This document shows positions 24,600-36,655 of a stretch of DNA of 64,000 nucleotides, piece after piece. Position numbers and translations under genes: made by a program. The notes beneath the pieces are model-generated. The model worked only from the letters and a program-made list of their open reading frames with translations. It did no database searches and was not told the origin of the DNA. The stretch comes from Paramecium sonneborni (Eukaryota > Ciliophora > Oligohymenophorea > Peniculida > Parameciidae), in assembly GCA_905182985.1 (NCBI GenBank), contig CAJJDN010000162.1, positions 182,857-246,856 of the forward strand, given 5' to 3'. Numbering within the stretch: position 1 is the first letter of the stretch; each line of letters begins with the position of its first letter.

Positions 24600-27193
24600 A
24601 TGAAAATTAAAATATCAAAGGATTTGATAATCTAATAATTTATGAAGGATATTCAATATCGATCAAAGCCTTATTGTATAAAGATTGCAGCAATTGAATA
24701 AGATAATAATTAAAAAATACTTAAAGTTGAAATCAATCTTTTCATCATTAATGAAAAAAGTTGCACGATTACACAAATTTATGAAATTGATTAAATAACA
24801 TTGCCAACCCAATTATTTAATTATTATGATTAAACAAGTATTTTCAAGACACTATTCCAAAAATTAAGATTAATTCATAATTTCTATTTCAAACCATGAA
24901 TAATTATAATGATTAACAAAATCTTGTATATCTATAGTAATACAATCCTTTAAAAAGAAGCTATTAAACATAAATAATTTGGTTAGCAAAAATTTAAGAT
25001 AATTAAATTTAATACATTTACAAAGATTTAGTATTTTTTAATAAAAAAAATTAATATCCAGAATATGCTTTTTTTTACAATAGATAGATCTAGAGGATAA
25101 TAATATATAAATCTGTATTCATTTATATAAGAAAATTAATAGAATTACAAATAATATTATCAATTTATTAGAAGTTTATAAATAAAATTATTTTATTAAT
25201 ATAAATGTTGGATGATTATTAATTATTACTTAAATCTCAAAATACAAGTGGATCCTTTTAAAGACTGCTTTAAGATAAAATTGGAAGTTAAGAAGTGACC
25301 CTAACAACAATCTGTCAATTTTCTAAACTTCCTGTAACAATTCCTGTAAGACATACTCCAATAAATTATATTCATTGTGTATTTGATTTAGAATTTTGGC
25401 TTGAATATTATTCATAAATGCATAATAAAGTTGATCCTACGTATATTATTATTAATAATAAATTTAAGTGGTTTTTCATGTCCTGGATGTAGAAAATATG
25501 CCAATTTTAAAGAATTTGGTTTAGACTACACACTCTATCATGTTCTATAAGAATTAGAGCTCTTTAAAAAAAATCACCCTAATATTCGATTAAATACATC
25601 TCAATTAATATATAAGCCAAACAATAATACATATTATGTAGAAGAAAGAATAACAATGAAGAGACATTAAATATTAGGTTCAAATGCAGTATTAGGGATA
25701 ACAAAGAAATTATAGGGACTCAATTAGGAATAAATATAACCATAGGTAGCTTTAATTGCTGAAGAAATTAGTTAAACTTTAGTTAAATTACAATCCTTAA
25801 TATATAGTAGAATTTATAAAAAAGTTTAATCATCCAATAAAACTGATGTTAAGAAAACATTTTAAGATCTACAAACTAAAGTAGCATTGAAAAATACTGA
25901 TTTAAAATAAGCATTATTTAAATCTATGAAATTGATATCTTTAGGTAGACAATCTTTGTAAAAAGACTATGTTTTTGCACTTAAGAGGATAACAACAAAT
26001 AATTAAGTCTAATCAATAGTATTATAAAAGTATTATTTAGCTTATCGTTTACTTGGTGTAATATGGAATCTGGTATGAGTTTCCTTTGAAATTCAAAGGT
26101 TAACCTTATGTCTAATTAGAATAGGCACTTTATATTAAAGGAGAAGGAAGTCTTACTCATAATCATTTATATATAATTGGAGGTAGAAAAAGTGAAAAAT
26201 TTTAATAGTCTGATCAAGTACTTTAAGTTTCATTTCCAAAATCTATATTTTAAATTGAATAGGAAGCTAAAATAACAGAATTACCAAAATTACCAAAAGA
26301 AGGTTATAATTTTATGGGAACTTGCTATAGATAGTATAATAATAATATTATAATATTTAGATAATTATATGTATTCTATGGCTAAAAACAGATTACAACA
26401 TTTGATAATTCTTAAAGATTTGAAATATTGAATGCATAATATGTATTTAGAAATAATCGTTGGGAATAAATGAGATTGAAATTAGTTGAAAGATTTGATG
26501 GTAGTTTTTTCACTATTAATCATTCTGCCTTTGATAAATTAATAGTTTTCTTTGGTGGAGTATCTAGAGAACCTGATGGTTTTCCAAATCATAGAGGACC
26601 ATAATAACATTAAGGTTAGATATTTATTTGTAAAGATGAAAAATTTCTTGGAAATACATAGTAAGAATTTAAAATATAATTTCTTGATGAAGATCCATAT
26701 CATAGAAATGTTTTGGCCTCACCTATATTTAGTTGTCCATATTATGGAACTAATTAATTGTTATTATCTGGAGAGAGTATGAAATTTAGAAATACAGAAT
26801 AAAGATAAATATATACTTTTGATTGGGGAAATGCTACTGTTAAATTAAATGATATATTCTCCTTAGATCCTCCTGAATAAATTCTTACTCCATATAAAAG
26901 AAGAACTTAAACTTAAGATATCTTCTCACCTGTTCAAGATTCTGAAGGTTCTGTTGCATATGGAAACTTTTTTATTATTCATTAATATGAAATAGATTCA
27001 GGATATTATGATAAAAATCCAAAAATAGTGACATAATTATTAAAAATCAATTTAACTAATGGATTATGTAAAATAATATTATTATATTTTTATAGTTGTT
27101 GTCATACCATATTTAGATTCGAAAATTTCAAAAGAAATAGCAGATTAGAAATTAGAAAAATTAGAGGATAAAAAAAATTAAGTTATTTTATGA
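24600..27193 (+). CDS. PIAS/Siz-type SP-RING protein fused to kelch-like repeats
   Basis: The N-terminal part (from MKIKISKDLIIQQFMKD) and a following YIRKLIELQII segment resemble a PINIT domain. Then comes a clear SP-RING: TTICQFSKLPVTIPVRHTP, NYIHCVFDLEFWLEYY and, after a 28-nt intron, GFSCPGCRKY, the signature of SUMO E3 ligases. After a basic linker, a 22-nt intron (GTATTATAAAAGTATTATTTAG) joins the frame to kelch-like sequence (HNHLYIIGGRKSEKF, DKLIVFFGGVSREP) with further introns of 27 and 28 nt. It ends KNQVIL at the TGA at 27,191. A phase change near 24,840-24,900 is unresolved, and a SAP-like upstream frame (24,300-24,590) contains an in-frame TGA at 24,498, so the 5' end is uncertain. 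Confidence 0.7.
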
Positions 27194-27266
27194 CCTAAGA
27201 GAATTTATTTTTTTGTATAAATCAAAAATTCATTTATATTTTTATTTTTAATATTTTTTAATGTAT

Positions 27267-29079
27267 TCACAATTTTCCATCCTTTATTTATTTATTTAAA
27301 CTTTATAATCTATTTTTCTTTATTTCTTTTAATGTTTCTTCATTCATTTATACTTAATTTCCATTTTTTTAATTAGAAATCTTTTTGAGATGTTCAATTT
27401 CTAATTCTTTAAATTTCTTCATAATTTCTTCTCTCTTCTCACTTTATAATCCTTTCATTTTTTCTATATTTTACACTTATTTTCTAAATTCTTCTTTAAC
27501 TGTTTAAAATTGGCTTTGCATACATTACTAGATTTAAATTAATGATAAATTACATCATAAATTTTTCTTCTTTATTATAAAATGTTTTTATATTTCATAG
27601 CAATTTCAAACTATTCATTTTCTGTATTATTAATTGTTTCAGTAGATTTAGCAATAAGATCTTCTGTTTTTTATTAAAATTACACACTTTACTATTTTTG
27701 ATACTCAACTATATCAAGATGAGTTTACATCAAAGTATCTTCTAATTTAAACAATTACTTAATCAACTCTGATTCTTAAGTAAATTATTTGAATATAATA
27801 GATTTAATTTATTCTTCATCATATGCCTATTTTTCTGCTTATTGTAATTATTACTATTATTACTATTATTATTATATTTATTATTATTATTATTATTTTT
27901 CAATTTTTTCTTATCTCTATTATTCTTTGAATTATTGTTCAATTTAAAGTTATAATTTAGATGAACTATTTTATTTTTTGAGTGATTTTTTGATATCTTC
28001 ATTTTCTTCTCTTAATTAAACAATCATTTCTTGAAAATTATTAGGTGTTGGATCAATATTTCTAGTTCTATGAGCATAAAGAAGAGTATTAAATGAATCT
28101 TCATAATTATTCGGAGCAACATTAGCAATCATAACAGTTTTAGAATTTCCTTAAAGGGCATCTTTTAATAATCTTGTTAATTTGCTTCCTCTAAATGGAA
28201 CAAATTATTCCTTAGAAAATAATGCCTTAATGCAATTACCAAGAACTAAGAGTGATCTATTTATCATTGCTCCTTCTACCATTCTTTAACCTTTATTTGT
28301 AGTCTAAGAAGCTCTTTCAGAACCAGCTAGATCAACAAATGTAAATGTGCACTACTTTAGCATCAACTACAAAACTGTATGAGATCTTGTAGAATTTTCA
28401 TTAGCACCAGTAGGTTCTTTTGCTCTTCTGCTGTTACCATATTTTATATATTGTGTTATATCATTAAGAGTTGGTACTGGAGCTTTGAATAAATTCACCA
28501 CTACTAATCCTTTGTTCCCATCTTCTCGTAAATCTAATAATTTGCCAGTTAAAAGATCTCGAATAGTTTCATTATAAATTTCTAAAAATGTAAGTGAAGC
28601 CTAATTCTAAGAATTTTCATACTTAAGCAGCTTAATCTTTTGTTAATCGACCAAACAAATCATTTAATGCTCTTGGTATGATTCCTTGTTGATTTTGACT
28701 TCCCATCATGCTATACATAATATTGTATCAATCTATACGTATGTGTTTTCCCACTTCCTGTTGCTCCATATGCAAAAATAGTTACATTTTATCCTGATAT
28801 TAGATCATCTAGAAGAGGTTCTGCTGATTTTTCATACACTTCTTTTTGGTCGGCTTGTTAATCAAAAACGAGGTCAAACTCATATGATGCATCTTTTATT
28901 CTATTCTTTTTCAGGATCTTTAGGATGTAAAATATAATATAGAAATGTCATTTTACATCGACAGGATTGTTGAATTCTAATTCTGGATCAAGTAATGTAA
29001 CCGTAGTACCATTAACAAGAATGGTTTTAAAGCTTTATTGTACAGGCTTCACACGAATTGCAACAGTGATATTGTGCAT
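27267..29079 (-). CDS. Kinesin-8-like motor protein
   Basis: Four introns (39, 28, 22 and 29 nt) give exactly 564 codons plus stop. The motor is N-terminal: ITVAIRVKPV, FAYGATGSGKTHTMMG (P-loop, split by an intron), ANENSTRSHTV (switch I), VDLAGSERASQ (switch II), and KGQRMVEGAMINRSLLVLG then PFRGSKLTRLLKDALQGNS. The AKEPTGANENS block and INRSLLVLGNC favour kinesin-8 (Kip3/KIF18/19). The neck VQLREENEDIKK leads to a coiled-coil tail containing a polyglutamine run encoded by TAA/TAG (about 27,840-27,895). The loop between SHTVLQ and FTFVDLAG is about 15 residues shorter than in animal kinesin-8. Role: microtubule plus-end motor/depolymerase, possibly in ciliary length control. Confidence 0.9.
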
Positions 29080-29142
29080 AATTTAAATTGTTTTTTTTAA
29101 TATTTTACTTATGCATATATTTATATCAAAACTTAATATATA

Positions 29143-30561
29143 TCATTGAAATATTCCCTTCTTAGTAGAATTGTTTAATAAAGTAGGTTCTCGTTGTTCA
29201 TCTTAAAATTGAATGGCTTCTCCTTCAGCTATTATTTTATAAAAGATAATCATTACCATAACTAATATCAATTCCCTAAGACTCTTAAAATGGATTAATC
29301 TTAAAAGCTCCAGTTCCTTTCAAAGGTATAATAAGAATAGCCACTAAAAGTCCCCATCCAATAATAGCTAGAATTCCTACAACTTATAATCCTAATTATT
29401 TAGGACCATGACCATTCACCAAACCATTAGATAATCCGAGAAAGCCTACTAGAATGGTTCCTAGTATTCCTGGACCCTAAAATATATAGATTAAATACCA
29501 AATGTGAAGCAATAGTATAAGCCGGATCATCAACATGAGATCTTTTGATAACAAGAATAAGGACAATATAAACAAGTCCAACCAAGATACGAGTAAATGC
29601 TGATTCCCAGATTCAAACATTATTAGCTATAGCAGAGATTGCAACAATTCCCGCAACACTACCTCTAGAGAGTGCAATTAAACTAGTTTTATAAGTTTTC
29701 AAATATTATGTTATAAAACTAGTAAGTGCTGAGAAAGTAGCTGCAACAATAGTATTAACTGCTATCAATCCTTATTCATATTTAGCATTTTTTCCTTTAG
29801 TATTAGTACCATTAACGAATAATAAAATAGCAAGCGATAAGATGATAGATCCATATCCAATGTTAATTGGAGAATGATGAGGGAAAATGCCCGAATGAAC
29901 ATTTCCACCTTCATCTCTTCTTTCTTTTAAAAAGAATGAAACAACTAATGCAGTAATACCTCCAAACATATGTATATAACTTGATCCTGCATAATCCTTA
30001 AATCCAAATTTATATAACCATCCTGTTGGTTAAACCCAATGTAATACTATTGGATATAATATTGCTGTGATGAATGCTATACATATACTAACAGAAAAGA
30101 ATCGAGATCTTTCTAAAGTTCCTAATCCAAATAGAGATGAAACTATAACTGCTCCAACTATCGAATATACTATAATTATTATAACCATTTTTAATACTTA
30201 AATTTGAATAATCGTCTCTTGTAGATCCAATTATGTAACCTACTCCTGCAAATTTACTAAAACCGATGAATTTGTTATTCTTGTCATCTCCAAAAGCAAA
30301 ACCATATCCAACCTAATTATTATTATATTTTATTACAAGCCAGAAAAACAAAATTGTTAGAACTGATCCTAATAAAACTGTTATTACAGATGATTGCACT
30401 GATTTATAACGAACTGCACCTGAACTTATAAATGCAAATTCCAAAATTGTTAATAAACCACTGAAAGATGTTATTAAAACCCAAGTTGTATCTATATTTA
30501 CTGGAACTGGAGCATCACTTGCAGCATTTATTACTGCACCAACATCTGAAATATGATTCAT
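29143..30561 (-). pseudogene. Ammonium transporter (Amt/Mep/Rh) interrupted by an in-frame TGA
   Basis: With introns of 28, 22 and 28 nt the frame is consistent from ATG 30,561 to TGA 29,143 (447 codons) except for one internal TGA at 29,613-29,615. Family hallmarks: VGYGFAFGDDKNNKFIG, YPIVLHWVQPTGWLYKFG, KDYAGSSYIHMFGGITALV (with the pore His), the PHHSPI block, then VDDPAYTIASHLGPGILG. About ten hydrophobic helices are visible. The TGA sits between IANNV and IWESAFTRILVG, and sequence after it is still well conserved, so this is a recent nonsense mutation, a sequence error, or readthrough. No intron with GT...AG can remove it without breaking the frame. Confidence 0.75.
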
Positions 30562-30888
30562 TAAATTTATTTATTCTGATCTATACTTTTTTAACAATTC
30601 ATTTTATCATCCAAAATATATACAAATAAAAATTAACTATAATTTTATTTTATTTTTTATATAATAATTCTTATTTATTATTAAATACAAATACACATAG
30701 AAACATTAAAAGATTAAATTTATTATCTAGAAATTAGTAGACCAAAATAATTGTGCTCTATTTTTATTCGTGTAATTCTCTTAACTGATATAGGTAATCC
30801 TTTTTATATGAGTTAATTACCATAAATCTTTTAAATAATTGTATTATTCTTATTTTAGTTTCCTGATGATTTAGATTAAGCAAGAAAA

Positions 30889-31245
30889 TCAATCAGAATT
30901 TATAATCTTCTTAAAGATTCGTATGAAGATCTCTTTATCAAGAATCAAAGTACCAGTCATTGTCCAAATATGGAGGAGTAGATCTTATTAAACTTCAACT
31001 GAATTAGTTATTGTTTTTAAGATGTTATACATTAAAGAAATTGCTCTTGTCATTTAATCATTTCTATTTTCAAATTCTCTCTAAGATTCAAGATATAGGT
31101 ATATTACAAAGATTGCTAATTAAAGAATCTGTATTTATCTACTTATTAATTTAATATTATCAACTTATTTTCTTTCATTTATTGTCTTAAAAGAATTTAC
31201 AAATCTTAATTGAAAAATATATATATCATGTAGTAACACATACAT
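30889..31245 (-). CDS. 109-aa helical protein, unidentified
   Basis: ATG at 31,245 to TGA at 30,889 with one 27-nt intron (GTAATATAC...CTTAG) gives exactly 109 codons plus stop. The sequence is helical and amphipathic: QIQILQLAIFREFENRND, MTRAISLMYNILKTITNS, HIWTMTGTLILDKEIF. No Cys, no signal peptide. A plus-strand frame over the same bases is the antisense shadow. No family recognised; it could be a small complex subunit. Confidence 0.55.
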
Positions 31246-31482
31246 TTAATAAGATTATTATTGCAATAAAAGATATATATTGATCAAAATCTAAAAATAA
31301 TTAAAAATTTGAAAAAAATCAATTTCAATTTAGATTGTTGTTAAAAATCTAATAAATCTAAAGAAACTGAATTTGTGAATTATAAAATAAGATTATGAAT
31401 TCAATCATAGTAATATTTATAATTCATTAAGGATAAATAAAATTAAATTTTGAAGAGTGATTTATTTATATATTGATAAATA

Positions 31483-33063
31483 TCATTTCTATTTTGGTTT
31501 AAAAACATTAAAATTCCTCAATGTTTAGTTAGACTTAATAACAAATGATTAAGTTTTTTTCCTAGCTGAGGTAAGTTAACCTTCTTAAAATGATGATTTC
31601 ATATTACTATAATCTTAATTTTAATCATCATCATCAGTTGGTTAAGTTTATATTTATTCAAAATGAATACTTTTTGAGCTGGAATGAGGTCCAATTATTT
31701 TTTCAGTTTGACTTGCAACTAAAATAGGACGTTATTTTTTCTATTCTTATTGTACAATAGGATATCGAGGACTTTGTAATGAAATTTGACTTCTAGGAGA
31801 AGATGGACTAAAAGTTAAAGTTTTAGCTTATTTCATTCTTCTAACAATAAATTAATTTTGTAATTAGATTGGTTTTTTTAATGAAATTTGATTAATTTTA
31901 GCTAGTTATTCTTAAACAAACCATTAATGATTTAAACATTAATGAGAAGTTAATCTTTCTTCGGGATTAGGTTGTAGTGTTGTTTTAATAAAATTCATAC
32001 CAAGAATACTCAAATTGATCATACTAAAATCAACTAAGCCTTCAACATTTTATTCTAATCTCTTTTCAAAATTACCTTCAAATGGCATTTAACCAGTCAT
32101 TAAAATATATAATGTAACACCAATGCTAAATACATCAACTTTTTAATCATAATTTTAATTTAATAGAATTTCAGGAGCAATAAATCCTGGTGTACCACAA
32201 CATATATAATGATAATTAACATCAGGATTATAGAAATCAGCTAATTGAAACTTTTTAATACAAATAGTTTCAACATTATCTTGAAATCTGAAAACTAAAT
32301 TTTCTGGTTTGATATCACGATGTATAATATTTTTAGAATGGATATAATTAACAGCTTTTACTAATCGAAAGATAAGTTTTGCAGCTTAATCTTCTGAGAA
32401 GAAATTTTCTCGAATAATGTAATCCATTAAATTTCCTCCCATTAATAATTCTTATACTACAAAGATTTAATCAGTGTTTTCAAAGACTTCATAAAATTTG
32501 ATAGTAAAATCTGATTACAATCTTCTAAGGACGGATATTTATTTTTATATTGCAGCTCTATCAACTTCATCAAATAAATTTTATTTCTAGTATATCTTAA
32601 TTGCATATTCATTACCATCCATTTTATTTTTTGCCTTATAAACCTAGTATTAGATATAATATAATGAGATACATCAGAAAATTGACCTTTGCCTATTCTT
32701 TTTCTTAAAATGTAATTAGAATTGAAATCAGATTAAATTGTATATCGTTTTAAATATTTAAACCATGATTAGGCATCACAAAATATTTCTACGATATCAA
32801 AACATTTAATTAATCGTATGGCATGACCAAATTTTGAATGATGAAATTGTTCTATGATTGCATTCTCAAAATCAATCCATTTTAATTTATCCTTATTTTA
32901 TAAAATAACACATTACCTTCTTTGTTTTATAGAACAAATAATTGTCAACATTGATTAAAGTCTTGGTCTTAGTGTCTCCTTTTATATTTACGAATCTCAC
33001 ATCATCTGAAATAGAGTAACTACTAATTGGAACAGGAAGTGACATAGATTTTGTCCATTTCAT
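31483..33063 (-). CDS. Protein kinase with N-terminal PH-like domain
   Basis: Introns of 25 and 29 nt give 508 codons plus stop. The first 120 residues form a PH-like domain (VRFVNIKGDTKTKTLINV... KLKWIDFENAII, ending in a helix with DAQSWFKYLKRY). The kinase domain follows: RIGKGQFSDVYK (intron inside the glycine loop), YAIKIY, HRDIKPENLVF, GTPGFIAPEIL and VDVFSIGVTLY, CaMK-type. In the DFG position the sequence is FQLADFYNPD, so the Gly is replaced by Tyr (D-F-Y); catalysis may be altered. The tail is Ser/Gln-rich. It is the second kinase of this build in the window. Confidence 0.82.
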
Positions 33064-33307
33064 AGTAACAAAGTTAATTTGAAAAAATGATTTGCAGTGC
33101 TTGTATTCACAACTTTAAATGGATGTTGAATGGATACCTTGGATTCAGATCTTTTAACATTTGATTCTCTTTATATTTACTAAATTAAATAACTTATTTT
33201 TAAATCATTATTTTATGATATCATATAAATTTATACTTTCCTATTTCTTATTTACACTAAATAAATGAAGTTAAATATATAAATGAAGTTAAACATCTTG
33301 AATATAA

Positions 33308-34341
33308 TCAGAATGAATCAATACAACATACAGCTAAACCTTTCTTTTTATCATTTTTCCTTATTGCGTCTTAATAAGTCCAAACAAAATCTCCATAATC
33401 CATCCATCCTAATTCTCTAGCTACATTATATACACCACTATAGAATTCTATTTTTGTGCATAAATGATATCCACTTATACATGCTCCACTTGCTTCATCA
33501 AGATTACATTTTATACATCCAAAATGTATACTAGCACTTTCTAATTAAAATTAAGCTTAAGCCTAAATAAAATAAGCTTTGATTTCTTCTGTGTAATATT
33601 GAAACTTATCCAATAAAAATATCATACTACAATAATCTTTAAACCAAGGAGTATTTCCTATAAATAAAGAATAATCATTTGCTTTAGGAGCTGCTTAAAA
33701 TATTTTTATATTATCCAAAACACCATTAATATACAATTTTAATTTACTACTTGTACTTACTAAAGAAACATAAATCCATTAATTTGCTAAAGGTCTACTA
33801 ACAGAAACTAATCCTGAATTTTCAGAAGTTATAGTTTAATCAATATAAACTATAAATTATTTATGCTTTTGATCATAATATAAACTGGGATAATGAGTTT
33901 CTTCATTGCCTTTTTAAAATATTGGACATACAGATCTTGGTCTTTCTACTCCACTAGTTCTTGGAAAAAACAACCACATACTATATGTAAAATATGGAGT
34001 TTATTCGTTTTAAGGCATTTCTAAAATTTGATTCCCCTTAAACATTCCAGAATAACCATCATCATATAAAGTAGGTCCTCTCTCTAGATCTTCTACTTCA
34101 TATTCTGATTGATCTACCTTATTTACTATTTTAATATCATTAAAAGATAGTAATATTTTTAATGTATTTAAAAATGAGTTTTCCTACATTGGAGTACCTA
34201 AGTATTAGTTCAGTGTGTACCATTTCCACTACAAAATGGCATATCAAATTCCATATCGCAATCAGATTCCATTTCCTCACCTTCTGCTAATTCATCTTAT
34301 GATTTAACTACAACTAAGAATATATAAAATATCAAAAACAT
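33308..34341 (-). CDS. Secreted lectin-fold (LamG/ConA-like) protein
   Basis: One 23-nt intron gives 336 codons plus stop. The signal peptide MFLIFYIFLVVVKSQ is clear. An acidic N-terminus is followed by a jelly-roll lectin-like domain (about 110-250: PYFTYSMWLFFPRTSG, GLVSVSRPLANQWIYVSL, KLKLYINGVLDNIKIF, FIGNTPWFKDY). The C-terminal Cys module reads FGCIKCNLDEASGACISG, YHLCTKIEFYSGVYNVAREL and GLAVCCIDSF; similar 'G..LCT..E.Y.G.Y..AR..GW' modules occur in alveolate secreted proteins. Probably secreted or surface-attached, binding glycans or proteins. No GPI signal at the end. Confidence 0.8.
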
Positions 34342-34387
34342 TATTAAATTTAATTTTATTTAAAGCTCATTATTATATCATGCTTTT

Positions 34388-35603
34388 TCATATTGTAAAC
34401 TTGTTATTGAATCCTAATCTATACATTTCAAATGCATCAATAATTAGATTATTTTGATTATCTTTCTAATAATAATCTTTATTTTCTAACAAGAAATCAC
34501 AAACTTTTTATTAATCTAGGTTCAATGATACATACTTTAAAAACTCATCAACAGCTTCATTAAAACCAAATTAAGGATTATAAAATGGAGGTTGTGTTGC
34601 ACAACCCAATGCATCGCTAATCGTTTTCAGATATAGTCTACACTTACTTTGAGATATTTATCTACATTTCTTTTGATTATTATTTGTATAAACAATAATG
34701 ATAGCATAACTTTAAAGCCCTTCATCAAAATTCATCTTTACAAAAAGTATCAATTCTTAACAACCTGAATATTTAAAATAATTTTATTCATTTGTTCTAC
34801 TATCATGTTCTAGATATTACACATGGCTTACTTGAGAATTAGGTACTAAGAAGATAAAAAAAATTATTACATGCTACAAATTTGTAATATTTATTCAACA
34901 AATCCATTAATAGTTCAAGTTAATATAAATCCATTTTCGAGCTTGAACGTTCCTGATTATATTTTTTAACAGGAGTATCAGCCTTTTCATAATATATAAT
35001 TTCTTTATAATTCTAAATTGTTGGATTAAACACAGTTAAATACATATCTAAAGTATCTGATTCTTATTCCAAACTCATTAAAGGTTGACATTCTTAATAA
35101 GCAATTTCATATTTCTAAATATATAAAAAATTGGATACTTTTAAATTTTTAAGAAAATATTCTAAATCACCCTATTACAATTTTTAATATTCCTTATTAT
35201 TAAAAATTTGTACAGTTTCTAAGAGTTGTTATTCTCTCGCTTGACCAACGAATAACTCTTTAAGCTCTGTAAAATATGACTAAAAAGGGTCTAAATCCAA
35301 ATCTTAATTTTTATTTATTGCAATCTCAATTTGATCAATTTTTATTTTGAATTTTTTCATTCTTTCTTCTATTTTTAAGTTTTCGAGTTTTCTAAAAAAT
35401 GATAACACATCTTATTTTAGTTAAAGAAGGTTTTGCTTTAAGGTTTCATCTATCGGTTCTCTTTCAATTGGCTTAAATGGATTATTATTATCATTAGTAA
35501 ATTCTTCCTCCATTCTTTGTTCTCTTCGAGGATTTCGATCTTTTTATTCTATTATATATCTTGGGTTAAGATTAGGATGATGAATTGGATATTAATTATT
35601 CAT
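34388..35603 (-). CDS. Coiled-coil protein, unidentified
   Basis: Introns of 32 and 29 nt give 384 codons plus stop. The N-terminus is Asn/Pro-rich (MNNQYPIHHPNLNPRYI). Residues about 60-130 are coiled coil (LLQLKQDVLSFFRKLENLK). The rest is acidic and helical, with three Cys in the C-terminal third (KKCRQISQSKCRLYLKTI, DALGCATQPPFYNP). No known domain; soluble. It lies 47 bp upstream of the lectin gene's start on the same strand. Confidence 0.7.
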
Positions 35604-35815
35604 TATTAATTTCTATTATATTTAATAATATTTTTATGTTTTTCAAATGTATATAATTTAATCTTAAATGTTACTGTAGAAAAGAATTTCAATGATATTC
35701 ATAAATAATTTTGATCAATTTTTAACTAAATTTTCTTTAAAAAAGTCATAGTATAGTAGAGAAAACTCATATTAATTCACAGAATATCTGTAATAAAAAT
35801 ACTCTTAGCTTTGGT

Positions 35816-36483
35816 TCACATTTTTTTTTCAGTGATTTTTGATGTTTCAGAATATAAGATGCATCTTTATATCCTTTCAGCCATTTTAACAATGATTGGA
35901 ATCTACAATACAAATAAAGATTTTGAATTCTTATTATTACTTTTATAAATACATTTATCAAAGGATTTATTCTGGAAGTGAGTATAGGTCTATTTGTACA
36001 TGTATTTACATAATATACATTCATTGTTTGATCCAAATTCATTAAAACTAGCATCCTATGTATTTATAATAACAATAGTTTTAGGAAATCCATTTGTAAT
36101 AAAGGGAATATCTTATCTAGTTTACTTGATTCTCATTACATATTAAAATTTGGATTGAATTTATCAGATAAGATTTCAAAATGTATTACTTTATCAAAAT
36201 GTTATCATCATATGTTTTAAGTTAAACAGAATCAAGTATGTTCGGTTTGTAAGTTATCACAACAGTGGGATTCTCAATAACAAATGTTGTGATATATTTT
36301 TGATTGTCTGAATCAAAAACTTAGAGTTAATCGATTAAAAAAATGAGATAATCTTTTTATGATAATTTATCGACTTATTTATTTTCATTTATAAGTGTGT
36401 ACTTATGGTATTTCTATGTAATAACAAATTGTTTAGATAAATGAAGAGAACGCTATAAGAGTAGTTAGTTGTTAATGTTTCAT
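35816..36483 (-). CDS. Unidentified gene, partly resolved
   Basis: The minus strand carries protein-like blocks: VFDSDNQKYITTFVIENP, VVITYKPNILDSVQLKTY, and after a 23-nt intron (GTAATGAGAATCAAGTAAACTAG) DIPFITNGFPKTIVIINTQ, SFNEFGSNNECILCKYMYKQ. It ends at the TGA complementary to 35,816-35,818 (an alternative frame runs to 35,767). A start at 36,483 (MKHQQLTTLIAFSSFIQ, signal-like) needs one unresolved intron near 36,400. Reading the same bases on plus gives a hydrophobic shadow that looks like membrane segments but is not supported. Head-to-head with SPAG6, 172 bp apart. Confidence 0.5.
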
Positions 36484-36655
36484 TCATAATAATATATAGT
36501 AATTAGAAATTAGTTATCAATAACCTTTATTTCAATGTTGCATAGTAAAGACAATAAAAAGAGAAATAAGAATAATGAAATATATAAATAATATATTATT
36601 TTTGTATTATTTAACATGATAAGAATGTATAATTTAATTCAATAATAAATTTAAG

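Noticed and set aside
27763..28002. Asn/Lys-rich minus-strand ORF
   Set aside because: An out-of-frame reading of the kinesin tail and its TAA repeat.
30676..31002. Plus-strand open frame of about 108 codons
   Set aside because: No ATG, and the minus strand has an exact ATG-intron-TGA model over the same bases.
35731..35988. Plus-strand frame with several hydrophobic stretches resembling membrane helices
   Set aside because: It is the antisense shadow of the minus-strand gene at 35,816-36,483, which has normal composition, an intron and cysteines. It has no ATG.
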